Below are positions 16,477 through 25,641 of a stretch of DNA of 64,000 nt, piece by piece. Source of the DNA: Sulfurimonas aquatica. GTDB lineage: Bacteria > Campylobacterota > Campylobacteria > Campylobacterales > Sulfurimonadaceae. The stretch is taken from positions 2,108,001-2,172,000 of the forward strand of contig NZ_CP046072.1 in assembly GCF_017357825.1 (NCBI RefSeq), given 5' to 3'. The notes below the pieces were generated by a model, which was given only the letters and a program-made list of their open reading frames with translations, was not told the DNA's origin and searched no databases. The translations under genes were made by a program, and so were the position numbers. The number at the start of each line of letters is the position of its first letter. Within the stretch, counting starts at the first letter, position 1.

Positions 16477-18563
16477 ATACTAACCTCTGAAATTGTATGT
16501 TGGTACTTACGCGCCGTCTCTTTAATGACAAATTCCAAATCTTCTCTATGGATAAGTTCAAATTTATCGCCTAAAACAGTTTGTAAACTCTCTATAGTTT
16601 TCACTTCTTTACCACTTTCATCTGAAAAACCACCAAGCCAAAACTCTTTTTTTGTAGAACTCTCTTGCCATGTATATGGAGAGGTAATCATTAATATGCC
16701 ATCTTTATTAAGTCTCTCATCTATAGTATCTAAAAATAATCTTGGATTATAGAGTCTATCTATAAGGTTTGTTGCCATTATAAGGTCATAAGAAGTAAAG
16801 TTTGGCTTTAGATTACAAGCATCGCCCTGCCAAAAAGAGACCTTCTCTTTTAACGAATCATATCCCAACTCTGAAATTGTAACTTTCTTATTTGTTGCTA
16901 AGCTTCCCTCTTCAAGAGTACTAAACGCGACATAAGAGTCTGACTTTAACTTCGCCCCAACCTGAACGAAACGCACCGAGAAATCAATGCCCTCTACTTC
17001 ATCAAATGTTTTTGCCAACTCAAATGTTGCTCTTCCCGTTGCACAACCAAGGTCAAGCGCTTTACCTCTGTTAATTGCATACTTTGAGGCAATAGCTGCC
17101 GTAGACTTGGCAAAATTTTCAACGCCAAAATGCGTATCTCCATACTGAAATTCACAATACTGCGAAACTAACTCGTCACTCTCATATATATCTGCCACTT
17201 CTTCATCCTTTGTATTTGTAACTACGTATCTAAAACCCGCATTTTGATAAAAATGTCGTCTAAAAGCATATCTAGAATGCTTTGTTATTAAATTTCCACT
17301 GCTTGCCCATGACGAGCCCAGTATAAGAGCATGCTTCTCATCAAACGTTGGAACAGAAAAGTCATCATAAGCTTCATGTACTTTAAAACCATCAAAAGGA
17401 CGGATTGGAGTTCTACTCCACTGCCATACGTTTCCTACAACGTCATAAATGCCATGAAAATCAAACTCATTCACAGGACAAGAACTTGCATAGTGATAAA
17501 AATCCAGATTAGCTCTACTCTCATGAAAGTCTGGAATATCTTTTATTTGCGCTTGATTATAAATAGCTCTGTATTCTACTTCGCTTGGAAGAGTATAAGA
17601 TACTCCACTCTTGTTTTCTTTATATCTACAAAATGCTTCTGCTTCTAGTGCGTTAACTTCAACGGGCCAATCATCTGGCATTTCTATCTCTAAAGCGAGT
17701 GTTCTATATTTATAAACGCCATCTTTAAAAATCCAAAAAGGTGGATGTTTTACACCAGTGAGTTCTAAAAACTCTTTTCCCTCATCGCTCCATAACTCTT
17801 TGTTCTCATAGCCGCCATCTAGTACAAACTCCATAAATTCGCCATTACTAACAAGATATTTCGATGCTTTAAAGTCAGGTATGTCTTGATTAAACGCCCC
17901 ATATTCATTGTCCCAGCCATATAGCGCATGAGATGGCTTTTCTACTCCAAGGTGAATATCACAACCTTTTATTTCAACAAGCTCATTCATTGGTGCTTTT
18001 GAGCTTTTTGTACATATAGGAAAATCAACCGTCTCTTTTACAAGTTCGATGGGCATCTGTCTATGTAGTACTAATGACGTCTCAATATGAATTCTCTCAT
18101 GCTCAATCCCCATAAGAATAATCCACATAGCAGACTTTTGGGTAATTGGTAAAGAGAGTGGTATAGTTGTAATCAGCTCATCAACAAGTTCTCTCACCCT
18201 ATTCCTATATGCTCTTACGTCTGTAACCTCTGGCCAATTGGATCTTGCGTTCTCCATATCATCCCATGACATCTCATCAACACCTACGGCAAATATAGAC
18301 TCATAGCTTGGATTAATTCGCTGTGAAATAACTTTCATTGCCATAAGTTTATTAATGTAAAACGTAGCGGTATGTCCAAAATAAAATATCATTGGATGAC
18401 GAGTGATTTCAGACTTTTTATAAAATACATCATCATCTTTAAGAACTTCAAACACTTTTTCAAAAAGATCAAATGTATTATGAAAGTACTCTTTTATCTC
18501 TTGGCGTTTAGTCTCAATACTATCGCCATACAGTAACGGAGAATATCTACTCAGTTTACTCAA
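16461..18563 (-). CDS. ovoA: Ovothiol biosynthesis bifunctional protein OvoA
   Basis: 700 residues in three parts: a DinB-like N-terminal domain (about 15-165) with the iron site H155-X3-H159-X-E161, a formylglycine-enzyme-like domain (about 190-440; YVVGNVWQWSRTP-type core, here DVVGNVWQWSRTP), and a SAM methyltransferase (about 480-700; ALDLGCATGRATFELA). OvoA joins cysteine to histidine as a sulfoxide using iron and oxygen, and later methylates 5(4)-mercaptohistidine to ovothiol. The start is TTG 18563, with AAAGGA at good distance. The need for oxygen is notable in what is probably a microaerobic organism. Confidence 0.93.
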   Translation of the reverse strand: MSKLSRYSPLLYGDSIETKRQEIKEYFHNTFDLFEKVFEVLKDDDVFYKKSEITRHPMIFYFGHTATFYINKLMAMKVISQRINPSYESIFAVGVDEMSWDDMENARSNWPEVTDVRAYRNRVRELVDELITTIPLSLPITQKSAMWIILMGIEHERIHIETSLVLHRQMPIELVKETVDFPICTKSSKAPMNELVEIKGCDIHLGVEKPSHALYGWDNEYGAFNQDIPDFKASKYLVSNGEFMEFVLDGGYENKELWSDEGKEFLELTGVKHPPFWIFKDGVYKYRTLALEIEMPDDWPVEVNALEAEAFCRYKENKSGVSYTLPSEVEYRAIYNQAQIKDIPDFHESRANLDFYHYASSCPVNEFDFHGIYDVVGNVWQWSRTPIRPFDGFKVHEAYDDFSVPTFDEKHALILGSSWASSGNLITKHSRYAFRRHFYQNAGFRYVVTNTKDEEVADIYESDELVSQYCEFQYGDTHFGVENFAKSTAAIASKYAINRGKALDLGCATGRATFELAKTFDEVEGIDFSVRFVQVGAKLKSDSYVAFSTLEEGSLATNKKVTISELGYDSLKEKVSFWQGDACNLKPNFTSYDLIMATNLIDRLYNPRLFLDTIDERLNKDGILMITSPYTWQESSTKKEFWLGGFSDESGKEVKTIESLQTVLGDKFELIHREDLEFVIKETARKYQHTISEVSIWKKK

Positions 18564-18584
18564 AAAAATTCCTTTAGATTTTGT

Positions 18585-18597
18585 TATAATTATTATA
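18585..18597. promoter_or_regulatory. Two overlapping divergent -10 boxes, pgeF (+) and ovoA (-)
   Basis: TATAAT reads right at 18585-18590 and left at 18597-18592, separated by one base, in the 33-base gap between ovoA and pgeF. The rightward box is preceded by TGT, an extended -10. Its predicted start point falls on the pgeF ATG (18597). The leftward one gives ovoA a leader of about 22 bases with AAAGGA. Confidence 0.55.
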
Positions 18598-19328
18598 TGC
18601 TAATTAATCAAACATCTATATTAAATAAGTTTCATGAAATAACTTACACCTTTACAACTCAGAAAGACCTAAACCTTGCATTTCATGTAGGTGATGATAA
18701 TCTTCAAGTAATCCAAAACCATGAAAACTTAGCAAAGAGTATGGGTTATCCTATAAACGAACTTGTACATATGCAACAAATTCATTCTGATATGGTACAT
18801 ATTGTAAATGATAATGACAACTTTAAAACTCCTCCAACCTGTGATGCTCTCATAACTAATAAAGTAGCTACTCCTCTTATGGTTATGGTAGCTGATTGTT
18901 CACCTATTCTATTTTATGATTCAGAAAAAAAAGTTATAGCTGTAGCACATGCGGGAAGAGCGGGCAGTTTTAAAAATATTGTACAAAATGTAGTCAGCAG
19001 TTTGGCAAAAGAGTACAACTCTAAGCCAGAGAATATTATAGTCAGCATAGGTCCAAGTATTAAAAGTTGTTGTTATGAAGTAGGTTCTGAGATATATGAT
19101 GAAGCAAAACTACTTAATCTAGAGTATTCAATACAGATTAGAGATGAAAAGTATTATCTGGATATTAGTACAATCCTTCACAAGCAACTCTTAAGCGCAG
19201 GAGTAAAAGAGAAAAATATTGAAATATCCACAGAGTGTACATGCTGTTTACGTGAAAAGTATTACTCCTACCGCGCAGAAAATAAAACTGGTAGATTTTG
19301 TGGACTTATCTACCTTAATGCTCAATAG
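18597..19328 (+). CDS. pgeF: Peptidoglycan editing factor (YfiH/laccase-domain family)
   Basis: 243 residues. Metal-site residues are present: the H in MQQIHSDMVH (about 57-66), AVAHAGRAGS (about 118-127), and CCYEVG (about 158-163), with a CTCCLREKYYSYR tail. The family hydrolyses mis-incorporated L-serine from peptidoglycan precursors and also has adenosine-deaminase-like and phenol-oxidase activities. The frame opens with ATG 18597 and no other start precedes the conserved YTFTTQKDLNLAFHVG (residues 17-32). The -10 box ends six bases before the ATG, so the mRNA looks leaderless. Confidence 0.93.
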   Translation: MLINQTSILNKFHEITYTFTTQKDLNLAFHVGDDNLQVIQNHENLAKSMGYPINELVHMQQIHSDMVHIVNDNDNFKTPPTCDALITNKVATPLMVMVADCSPILFYDSEKKVIAVAHAGRAGSFKNIVQNVVSSLAKEYNSKPENIIVSIGPSIKSCCYEVGSEIYDEAKLLNLEYSIQIRDEKYYLDISTILHKQLLSAGVKEKNIEISTECTCCLREKYYSYRAENKTGRFCGLIYLNAQ

Positions 19329-19330
19329 TT

Positions 19331-19735
19331 TTATATCTCATAAAAATAAGTTTGAAAAGATTGGTCTAGGTCTGAGAGTTTAATATTAAAAACTTCTCTT
19401 ACTTTACTTTGAGCATCAACCCAAAATGATTCAAGTATAACACTAGCACCGGAATTTTCATGTGGAAGGAAAAACTGTCCTTCTACTGATTCTAAAATAT
19501 CCAATACAACAATATCCTTAGCCTCACAAGAAAGTTTATAGCCTCCGTTTGCCCCTCTGACACTTGTAACAAAACCATCTTTTTTAAGTGTTGAGAGAAT
19601 TTGTTCTAGATAACCATGAGATATTTGTGTAACGGCGGCTATCTCTTTTATCTGCATTAATCTTGATTTTGGAGCATGATAGAGAGCATGCATAGCAGCT
19701 ATGGCATAGACTCCTTTCGTTGATACACCAACCAT
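19331..19735 (-). CDS. Rrf2-family transcription regulator without FeS ligands
   Basis: 134 residues. The winged-helix part STKGVYAIAAMHALY ... MQIKEIAAVTQISHGYLEQILSTLKKDGFVTSVRGANGGYKL is textbook Rrf2. The three-cysteine cluster site seen in IscR, NsrR and RirA (about residues 90-106) is missing; only one cysteine remains (in SCEAKD), so it should sense a ligand or partner protein, as CymR does, rather than a FeS cluster. It starts one base after the DUF4395 gene and converges with pgeF with 2 bases between stops. Confidence 0.9.
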   Translation of the reverse strand: MVGVSTKGVYAIAAMHALYHAPKSRLMQIKEIAAVTQISHGYLEQILSTLKKDGFVTSVRGANGGYKLSCEAKDIVVLDILESVEGQFFLPHENSGASVILESFWVDAQSKVREVFNIKLSDLDQSFQTYFYEI

Positions 19736-20170
19736 TTAAATTACTATTTTCTTATAGATATGGTAAATTTTACACCCTAAACAGTATGAAAAGAGTACTT
19801 CTAAAACTATACATGCCAAAAGAGTAATACTTAAAATATAAAAAAGAACAGTAATGTTCATTGCACTAATAATAGCAATAAACACTAAAAATATGAGTCC
19901 AAAGTAAGCAGCTAAACGCTTAGCTGCAGAATCAACCATAACACTACGTATATGTAAAATTTGTTTTGTTTTAAAGCTTATAATATGCATTAGACTATAC
20001 TCTTTTTCTATAAAAAGTCTTGTAGCAAAGTCTAAAATCAAAAAATAAACTATATATGTGTTGTGAGTAAATAAATATGTAGTAAATAAAATTCCTACAT
20101 AAAAGGCAGTAATTCTAGCCACATTTCCATCAACTTTTACAAATGATACTGGACAAGATTTGCCATTCAT
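19736..20170 (-). CDS. DUF4395 family membrane protein
   Basis: 144 residues, four membrane helices (about 20-40, 43-58, 86-105, 108-128). It starts NGKSCPVSFVKVDGNVARITAF and ends with CLGCKIYHIYKK; the CP at the start and C-X2-C near the end fit the DUF4395 pattern. In other bacteria such proteins often sit near thioredoxin or rhodanese genes, hinting at sulfur or redox work, but no function is proven. It is directly coupled to an Rrf2 regulator, which may control it. Confidence 0.8.
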   Translation of the reverse strand: MNGKSCPVSFVKVDGNVARITAFYVGILFTTYLFTHNTYIVYFLILDFATRLFIEKEYSLMHIISFKTKQILHIRSVMVDSAAKRLAAYFGLIFLVFIAIISAMNITVLFYILSITLLACIVLEVLFSYCLGCKIYHIYKKIVI

Positions 20171-20243
20171 TAGAGACCCTTTTACTTAATGTTCTTATTA
20201 ATTTTCGCAATATTATTAAATAATCACTTTAAAGTAAAGTAAA

Positions 20244-20260
20244 CATAGTGGATTACTATG
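20244..20260. repeat. Inverted repeat between dxs and the DUF4395-Rrf2 pair
   Basis: CATAGT (20244-20249) and ACTATG (20255-20260) with a 5-base spacer, starting 5 bases after the dxs stop. On the minus strand a T-rich run (GTTTACTTTACTTT) follows, so it could be a weak terminator for dxs. It is also about 75-90 bases before the DUF4395 ATG, where an Rrf2 autoregulatory site might be. Confidence 0.4.
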
Positions 20261-20264
20261 GATT

Positions 20265-22076
20265 CTAATCTATCTTTTGCACTAACTGGGATGGCAATAA
20301 CCCTAAAGACTCTTCTACTTTAAGAGTATTTCCATGAGTAATAAACTCATCTTCATATTCAAAACTAGTAAGATTAATATTTGTAATTTTGTTTCTTGCA
20401 AAAAATTCTAAGATAGCAGAACCAACGCCACCCATTTTAGAGCTATCTGAGAATACATACCATTTAGTATGTTTTTTTGCCATATCAAATAGCATCTCTT
20501 CATCTAACGGTTTTACAAAACGTAAATCTAAAATAGTTACCTCTTTATCTAGTAATAATGAAGTCTCATATGCACGTCCCACCCCATTTCCATAGCCAAT
20601 AAAAAGAGTGTCGCTATTAGCTGTCTTTAATAGTTGCGATTTTCCTAATTCAAAAGGAGAAGACTCAGCTAAATTACACTCTTTAAAAGAGCCTCTAGGG
20701 TAACGCAAAGAGCATGGGTGCTCATACTCAGCGGCAAATGCCATTGCTTGATGAAAAGACTTCTCATCTCTTGGAGCAAAAAGTGTCATATTTGGAATGG
20801 CTCGTAAAAAACTAATGTCAAATACACCCTGATGAGTCTCTCCATCTTCACCGACAATTCCAGCACGATCAAGTGCAAAAACAACAGGTAAATCCATTAA
20901 ACATGTGTCATGAATAACTTGATCGACGCCGCGTTGTAAAAAAGTAGAGTAGATTGTACAAAATGGCTTAAAGCCCTCTTTAGCTAAAGCACTCATTGAT
21001 GTTACTGCATGTTGTTCTGCAATAGCAACATCCCAAAATCTATCTGGATAAGCATCTATGAGTTGTGTTAATCCCGTTCCACTAGGCATAGCAGCAGTAG
21101 CCCCTACAATTTTCTCATTATTTTTTGCAAGATGAAGAAGAGCTTCTGTATATATTTGTGTAGCACTTTTAGATGAACTTTTTTTAGATGAATCTCCACT
21201 ATCAAGATCAAATGGTCCAACACCATGCCACTTCTCTTCTTGTCCTTCTGCTATTTGATAGCCTTTTCCTTTAATTGTCTGAGCATGAACAATGACAGGC
21301 TTACCAAGTTTCTTTGCTTTTTGAAGTATATCTATAAGAGATTCTAAGTTATGTCCATCAATGGGACCTATATAATCTATGCCCATCTCTTCAAACATTA
21401 TTCCTGGCGTGATAAGCTTAAGACTCTCCTCCATTTTTTTAGCGATGTAGTGAGCCCCTTCACCAAAGTTATCGACAAAATTTTCAGTATGGTGTTTAAA
21501 CTTTTGATAAAAAGAACCAGCCATTGCTGAGCTTAACATTCGGCTTATTGCACCTATTGGCTTTGCTATACTCATCTCATTGTCATTAAGGATAATAACC
21601 ATCGGATACTTTCTATCACCCAATTCATTAAGCGCTTCATAGACCATTCCAGCCGTCATTGAACCATCGCCAATCATAACGACCGGAATTCTAGAGTCTT
21701 GCTCATTTTTCAAGGCTATAGCCTTTGCGGCGCCTACTCCTAAAGAGATAGAAGTTGAACTATGTCCAGCAACAAAATAATCATGCTCAGACTCACTAGG
21801 TTTTGTGTAACCACACATTCCATCAAATTGACGCAGAGTATCAAACTCTTCCCATCTATCTGTCAAAAGCTTATGTGCATACGCCTGATGTGACACGTCA
21901 AAAATAAAAGGGTCACTACCTGAGTCAAAGACCTTATGCATTGCAACAATAAGTTCGGTAGCGCCAAGCGTTGAACTTAAGTGTCCACCATTTTTACTCA
22001 CAACTCTCAATATTTCTTCGCGTATGTCGGCGCATATTACTTCGAGTTCTTGAACTGTTTTTGATTTTATATTCAT
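20265..22076 (-). CDS. dxs: 1-deoxy-D-xylulose-5-phosphate synthase
   Basis: 603 residues. Thiamine-diphosphate site VVMIGDGSMTAGMVYEALNE (about 151-170), the HLSSTLGATEL start with its catalytic His, and the transketolase-like EDGETHQGVFDISFLR segment (about 415-430) are present. It condenses pyruvate and glyceraldehyde 3-phosphate in the first step of the MEP isoprenoid pathway. It follows fliH by 6 bases, at the end of a lysA-to-dxs run conserved in C. jejuni. Confidence 0.97.
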   Translation of the reverse strand: MNIKSKTVQELEVICADIREEILRVVSKNGGHLSSTLGATELIVAMHKVFDSGSDPFIFDVSHQAYAHKLLTDRWEEFDTLRQFDGMCGYTKPSESEHDYFVAGHSSTSISLGVGAAKAIALKNEQDSRIPVVMIGDGSMTAGMVYEALNELGDRKYPMVIILNDNEMSIAKPIGAISRMLSSAMAGSFYQKFKHHTENFVDNFGEGAHYIAKKMEESLKLITPGIMFEEMGIDYIGPIDGHNLESLIDILQKAKKLGKPVIVHAQTIKGKGYQIAEGQEEKWHGVGPFDLDSGDSSKKSSSKSATQIYTEALLHLAKNNEKIVGATAAMPSGTGLTQLIDAYPDRFWDVAIAEQHAVTSMSALAKEGFKPFCTIYSTFLQRGVDQVIHDTCLMDLPVVFALDRAGIVGEDGETHQGVFDISFLRAIPNMTLFAPRDEKSFHQAMAFAAEYEHPCSLRYPRGSFKECNLAESSPFELGKSQLLKTANSDTLFIGYGNGVGRAYETSLLLDKEVTILDLRFVKPLDEEMLFDMAKKHTKWYVFSDSSKMGGVGSAILEFFARNKITNINLTSFEYEDEFITHGNTLKVEESLGLLPSQLVQKID

Positions 22077-22082
22077 ATATTT

Positions 22083-22871
22083 TTACTCACTTAAAGCGGC
22101 TTTTTTAACTCTTTGAAATCTTTTTGATACTTGTGCATCTATATTTCCAGCATCACTCATTACTACAACTCCACCTTCACTTATAGCACTATCTGAAACT
22201 ATCTCAATATGCCCAAGTTTACCAAGTGATTCTGATAAACTTCCATGATTTTTTGGATTTACTTTTAATGTAATTTTTGACGCTGATTGTAACTCTTTTA
22301 TTAACTCTTCTGAAAGAACCTTAGCAATCTCTGAAGAGTTATTAGCTATTTCTACTTTAATGACCTCTTGAGATATATCTAAAGCAGCTGAAATCAATTC
22401 ACTTTTAATACCTTCAAGCGCTGACTCAAACTCTGTAGCACTATGCTCTAACTTAGCAACCGAAGATGCAAAAAGTTCCATAGAGCTATTTCCACTGCGT
22501 TCAATATCTTTTAGTGCTTTTGCAGCTCCTACTTCCATACCCTCAGCATAAGCCTCTTCTTTTGCAATTTCTAGTTGCTTCTTATACTCTTCTTCTTTAG
22601 CCTCTAACTTCATCTGTAACTTAATAAAATTTGAGGACATTTCATCTGTTTTTTGCATAAGAGATTCAATAAGAGACTCTTTAGAACTACTGCTTAATGC
22701 ACTTGAGTCTATGTCACTTGCTCTTGCTTTTGGATGGTACTCTTTTGTATAGCCACCATTAATTTCCTCACCATTGGAGCTAGTAGATTTTGGTGCTGAA
22801 GAGATTACTTTAAATTTATATTTATCTACACTGTGTGATTCTATTGAATCATTTGGAATTATTGATGCCAT
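22083..22871 (-). CDS. fliH: Flagellar assembly protein FliH
   Basis: 262 residues. A Ser-rich N-terminus, a long coiled coil (about 70-130; KLEAKEEEYKKQLEIAKEEAYAEG) and the C-terminal FliH/YscL domain ending VSKRFQRVKKAALSE fit FliH, which binds the FliI ATPase and regulates flagellar export. The assignment is strengthened by position right after fliG (4 bases). Confidence 0.9.
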   Translation of the reverse strand: MASIIPNDSIESHSVDKYKFKVISSAPKSTSSNGEEINGGYTKEYHPKARASDIDSSALSSSSKESLIESLMQKTDEMSSNFIKLQMKLEAKEEEYKKQLEIAKEEAYAEGMEVGAAKALKDIERSGNSSMELFASSVAKLEHSATEFESALEGIKSELISAALDISQEVIKVEIANNSSEIAKVLSEELIKELQSASKITLKVNPKNHGSLSESLGKLGHIEIVSDSAISEGGVVVMSDAGNIDAQVSKRFQRVKKAALSE

Positions 22872-22875
22872 TATA

Positions 22876-23904
22876 CTACTCTATCATCTCTTCAGTTGAA
22901 CCCATCTGAATAGTTCCAGCTTCTGCTAGACCATTTACAACTTCAACTATTTTTCTCTGAGCTACCTCAACATCTTTCATCTTAACAGCACCAAGGAACT
23001 GCATCTCTTCTTCAAATGCTTCACGAGCACGCTCACTCATAGCTGAGAAAAACTTCTCTTTAAGCTCTTCTGGAGAAGATTTAAGTCCTAGCATTAAATC
23101 TGCTTTATCCACAGCTTTTAATATCTCAGCTATTGCAAGTTTATCAAGTGAAACAATATCTTCAAAGGTAAACATCATCTCTTTAATAAGTGTTGCTAAC
23201 TCTTCATCTACCTGCTCAATATTTGAGAGTGTTGATTTAGAACTCTTAGCACCAAGACGATTAAACACATCAGCAACAGCACGTGGACCACCCACTTCAA
23301 CTTTATATGAAGCGAGTGATTCTAGCTTTGATTCTAGTACTGCGGAGACTCGCTTAATAACTGATGGAGATATATCTCCAAGTTTAGCCATTCTCATCGC
23401 TACTTCACTTCGTAACTCGTCTGGGAAGAACTGAAGGGTATCTGCAGCTTCTGTCGCATCCATATGTGCCAAAATAAGGGCAATTGTTTGTGGATGCTCA
23501 TTTATAATAAAGTCCGAGAGTTGCTGCGGTTTAATTTTAGATAGATATGCAAAGTTTTGTGTATTTTGCATATTTTTGGAGAGTTTTTCCAAAACTTTTT
23601 TAGCTTCATCTGGGCCAAGAGTTCTATGAAGTAGCTCACGCGCATACTCCATACCTCCACTTGTTAGATACTGTCCAGATTGAAAGATCGCGTGAAACTC
23701 TTCAAGTATAGCAGTGGCGACGGCCCTATCTATACTTGTATTTGCTACGATAAATTTTGAGACTTCAGTAATGCTATCAACACTCATAGCCGCAAAAATA
23801 GCCGCTGTAGTGTCTTCTCCAAGTTGAAGAAGCAAAATAGCAATTTTTTCAGACATACTCATCTCATCAAAAACTGCCTGCTGTTGTGGAGTTAAATTTG
23901 CCAT
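22876..23904 (-). CDS. fliG: Flagellar motor switch protein FliG
   Basis: 342 residues, normal length. Contains EHPQTIALILAHMD (about 135-148), the GG-like hinge regions and the C-terminal torque helix with the charged residues (about 285-305, SERAREAFEEEMQFLG). FliG couples stator and C-ring to turn the rotor and sits on the FliF ring. Transcribed from fliF with an 11-base gap. Confidence 0.96.
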   Translation of the reverse strand: MANLTPQQQAVFDEMSMSEKIAILLLQLGEDTTAAIFAAMSVDSITEVSKFIVANTSIDRAVATAILEEFHAIFQSGQYLTSGGMEYARELLHRTLGPDEAKKVLEKLSKNMQNTQNFAYLSKIKPQQLSDFIINEHPQTIALILAHMDATEAADTLQFFPDELRSEVAMRMAKLGDISPSVIKRVSAVLESKLESLASYKVEVGGPRAVADVFNRLGAKSSKSTLSNIEQVDEELATLIKEMMFTFEDIVSLDKLAIAEILKAVDKADLMLGLKSSPEELKEKFFSAMSERAREAFEEEMQFLGAVKMKDVEVAQRKIVEVVNGLAEAGTIQMGSTEEMIE

Positions 23905-23915
23905 ATATTAATTCC

Positions 23916-25622
23916 TTAAGACTTTTGGCCAGGTATACCTGACTCTTCACTTATTAATGCTTGAAGAAGAGCTGCAATATCTTCTGGTGCATCATCTGCC
24001 ATTGTTCTTACTTTGTCAAGTATAACGTCATATTTAAGTTCATCTTCATTAAATCCTTCACCAACACCTAGTTGATCCTCAACTTTTTTACGCATTGCTT
24101 GTACTTTTTCTACTAAATCTTCTTCTTCGTCATCTTCCACATTTAATACTGGACTCTCAAGTTCCTCTTCTTCACGAGAAACTTCCAGCATTTTATCAGC
24201 AAATGGAGATATGATTTTTTTATAAAGTATAAATAAGAGTATAAGTACAAACAGGTATTTGAACAATCCAGTAAATGGTGCTAAATATGCTTCACTCATA
24301 GCAAGTGCATTCGTAACACTGTCTGCAACTGCTTCAGTTTTTTCTCTATCAAACTGTAAGTTCTGCACACTAATCTGATCACCTCTATCTTCATCTATTC
24401 CAATAGAACGACTTACTAGTGATTTTAGCGCTGAAATATCTGCATCATCGAGTGCAACATAATCAACTTCATCTGTTGGCTCTCCATTTTCATCAATCTT
24501 TGTTTTATACTTACCATCAACAAGCACAGCTGCAGTGATGCGTTTAATCCTTGCAAATTGACTTTTTACAACGCTAACTGTTTTTCCTACTTCGTAATTT
24601 GTTGTACCTGTATTTTTTTCATATTTTTCAGTTGTTTTAGATCCACTAAGCCCTTGCACTGGACCTATATTACTAACAGTACCCGGAACACCACCTACAG
24701 GTTCAGCTGAGCCACCATCACGTTTCTCTTCACTTACTTGCTCACTTCTGACTACGTTTTCAGGATCGTATGTTTCAGACGTAGAATTTTGAATAGAAAA
24801 GTCAAACTCTATGCTAACCTCTGCTACCACTTTATCTTTGCCACCGACAAAAGGAGAGATAACTTCTAAAATTTTATTTTGGCGTTTTTTTTCTTCTTTT
24901 ACTTTGTACTTTTGTTGAACAGTTGAGAGCTCACCCATTTGAGCCATTTCATCTTCATCACCTAGTGTCTCACCACTACTACTCACCAACATAACATTTG
25001 AAGAGGTAAGTTTAGGAACTGATGCTGCTACTAAGTTTTTGATACCACGGACCTGCTTAGCTGAAAGAACTCTATCCTCTTTCATCTCGACCATTACTGA
25101 AGCAGTTGGTTCAACTTGCTTAGATACAAAAAGTGTATCTTTTGGCAATGCTAAACTTACACTTGCTTTTTCTATTGGCTCGAGTGCGTTAATTGTTCTG
25201 GAGAGCTCTCCCTCTAAAGCACGAAGATGTTTAATTTTTTGATCAAAACTTGTAGCTCCAAACTCCTGCTTATCAAAAAGTTCGAACCCTACTCCACTAT
25301 CTTTAGGAATACCTAAAGAAGCTATGGAAATTCGCTGTTTATAAACCGCTGAACTTGGAACCTTGATGACATTATTTGCGCCAAGTTCGTAAGGAATGGA
25401 GTCTTTTTCAAGTTGTTCTACAACTTTTGCCGCATCGGAGGAGCTTAAGGAATCAAATAGAACTTCATAATTACTTCTTTCGCTTTTTTTAGCAGTAAAG
25501 ACTACCAAAAAGATTAAAAAACTTATAATCCCTGCAATTGCAATAGCGATGATAATCTTTTGCTGTTTAGTTAGTTTTGCATACAAAACAACTAATTGTG
25601 AAAAAAGTACTTTAAAGTCCAT
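23916..25622 (-). CDS. fliF: Flagellar MS-ring protein FliF
   Basis: 568 residues. Two membrane helices (about 22-44 and 448-468) bracket a large periplasmic domain with YVLFDSLSSSDA-like (here YEVLFDSLSSSDAAKVVEQL, about 53-72) ring-building motifs, and EKASVSLALPKDTLF (about 152-166). The C-terminal cytoplasmic tail carries the FliG-binding end. FliF makes the ring on which the flagellar basal body is built. The gene follows hisC after 19 bases. Confidence 0.96.
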   Translation of the reverse strand: MDFKVLFSQLVVLYAKLTKQQKIIIAIAIAGIISFLIFLVVFTAKKSERSNYEVLFDSLSSSDAAKVVEQLEKDSIPYELGANNVIKVPSSAVYKQRISIASLGIPKDSGVGFELFDKQEFGATSFDQKIKHLRALEGELSRTINALEPIEKASVSLALPKDTLFVSKQVEPTASVMVEMKEDRVLSAKQVRGIKNLVAASVPKLTSSNVMLVSSSGETLGDEDEMAQMGELSTVQQKYKVKEEKKRQNKILEVISPFVGGKDKVVAEVSIEFDFSIQNSTSETYDPENVVRSEQVSEEKRDGGSAEPVGGVPGTVSNIGPVQGLSGSKTTEKYEKNTGTTNYEVGKTVSVVKSQFARIKRITAAVLVDGKYKTKIDENGEPTDEVDYVALDDADISALKSLVSRSIGIDEDRGDQISVQNLQFDREKTEAVADSVTNALAMSEAYLAPFTGLFKYLFVLILLFILYKKIISPFADKMLEVSREEEELESPVLNVEDDEEEDLVEKVQAMRKKVEDQLGVGEGFNEDELKYDVILDKVRTMADDAPEDIAALLQALISEESGIPGQKS

Positions 25623-25641
25623 TAATGTCTCATATTAAATT

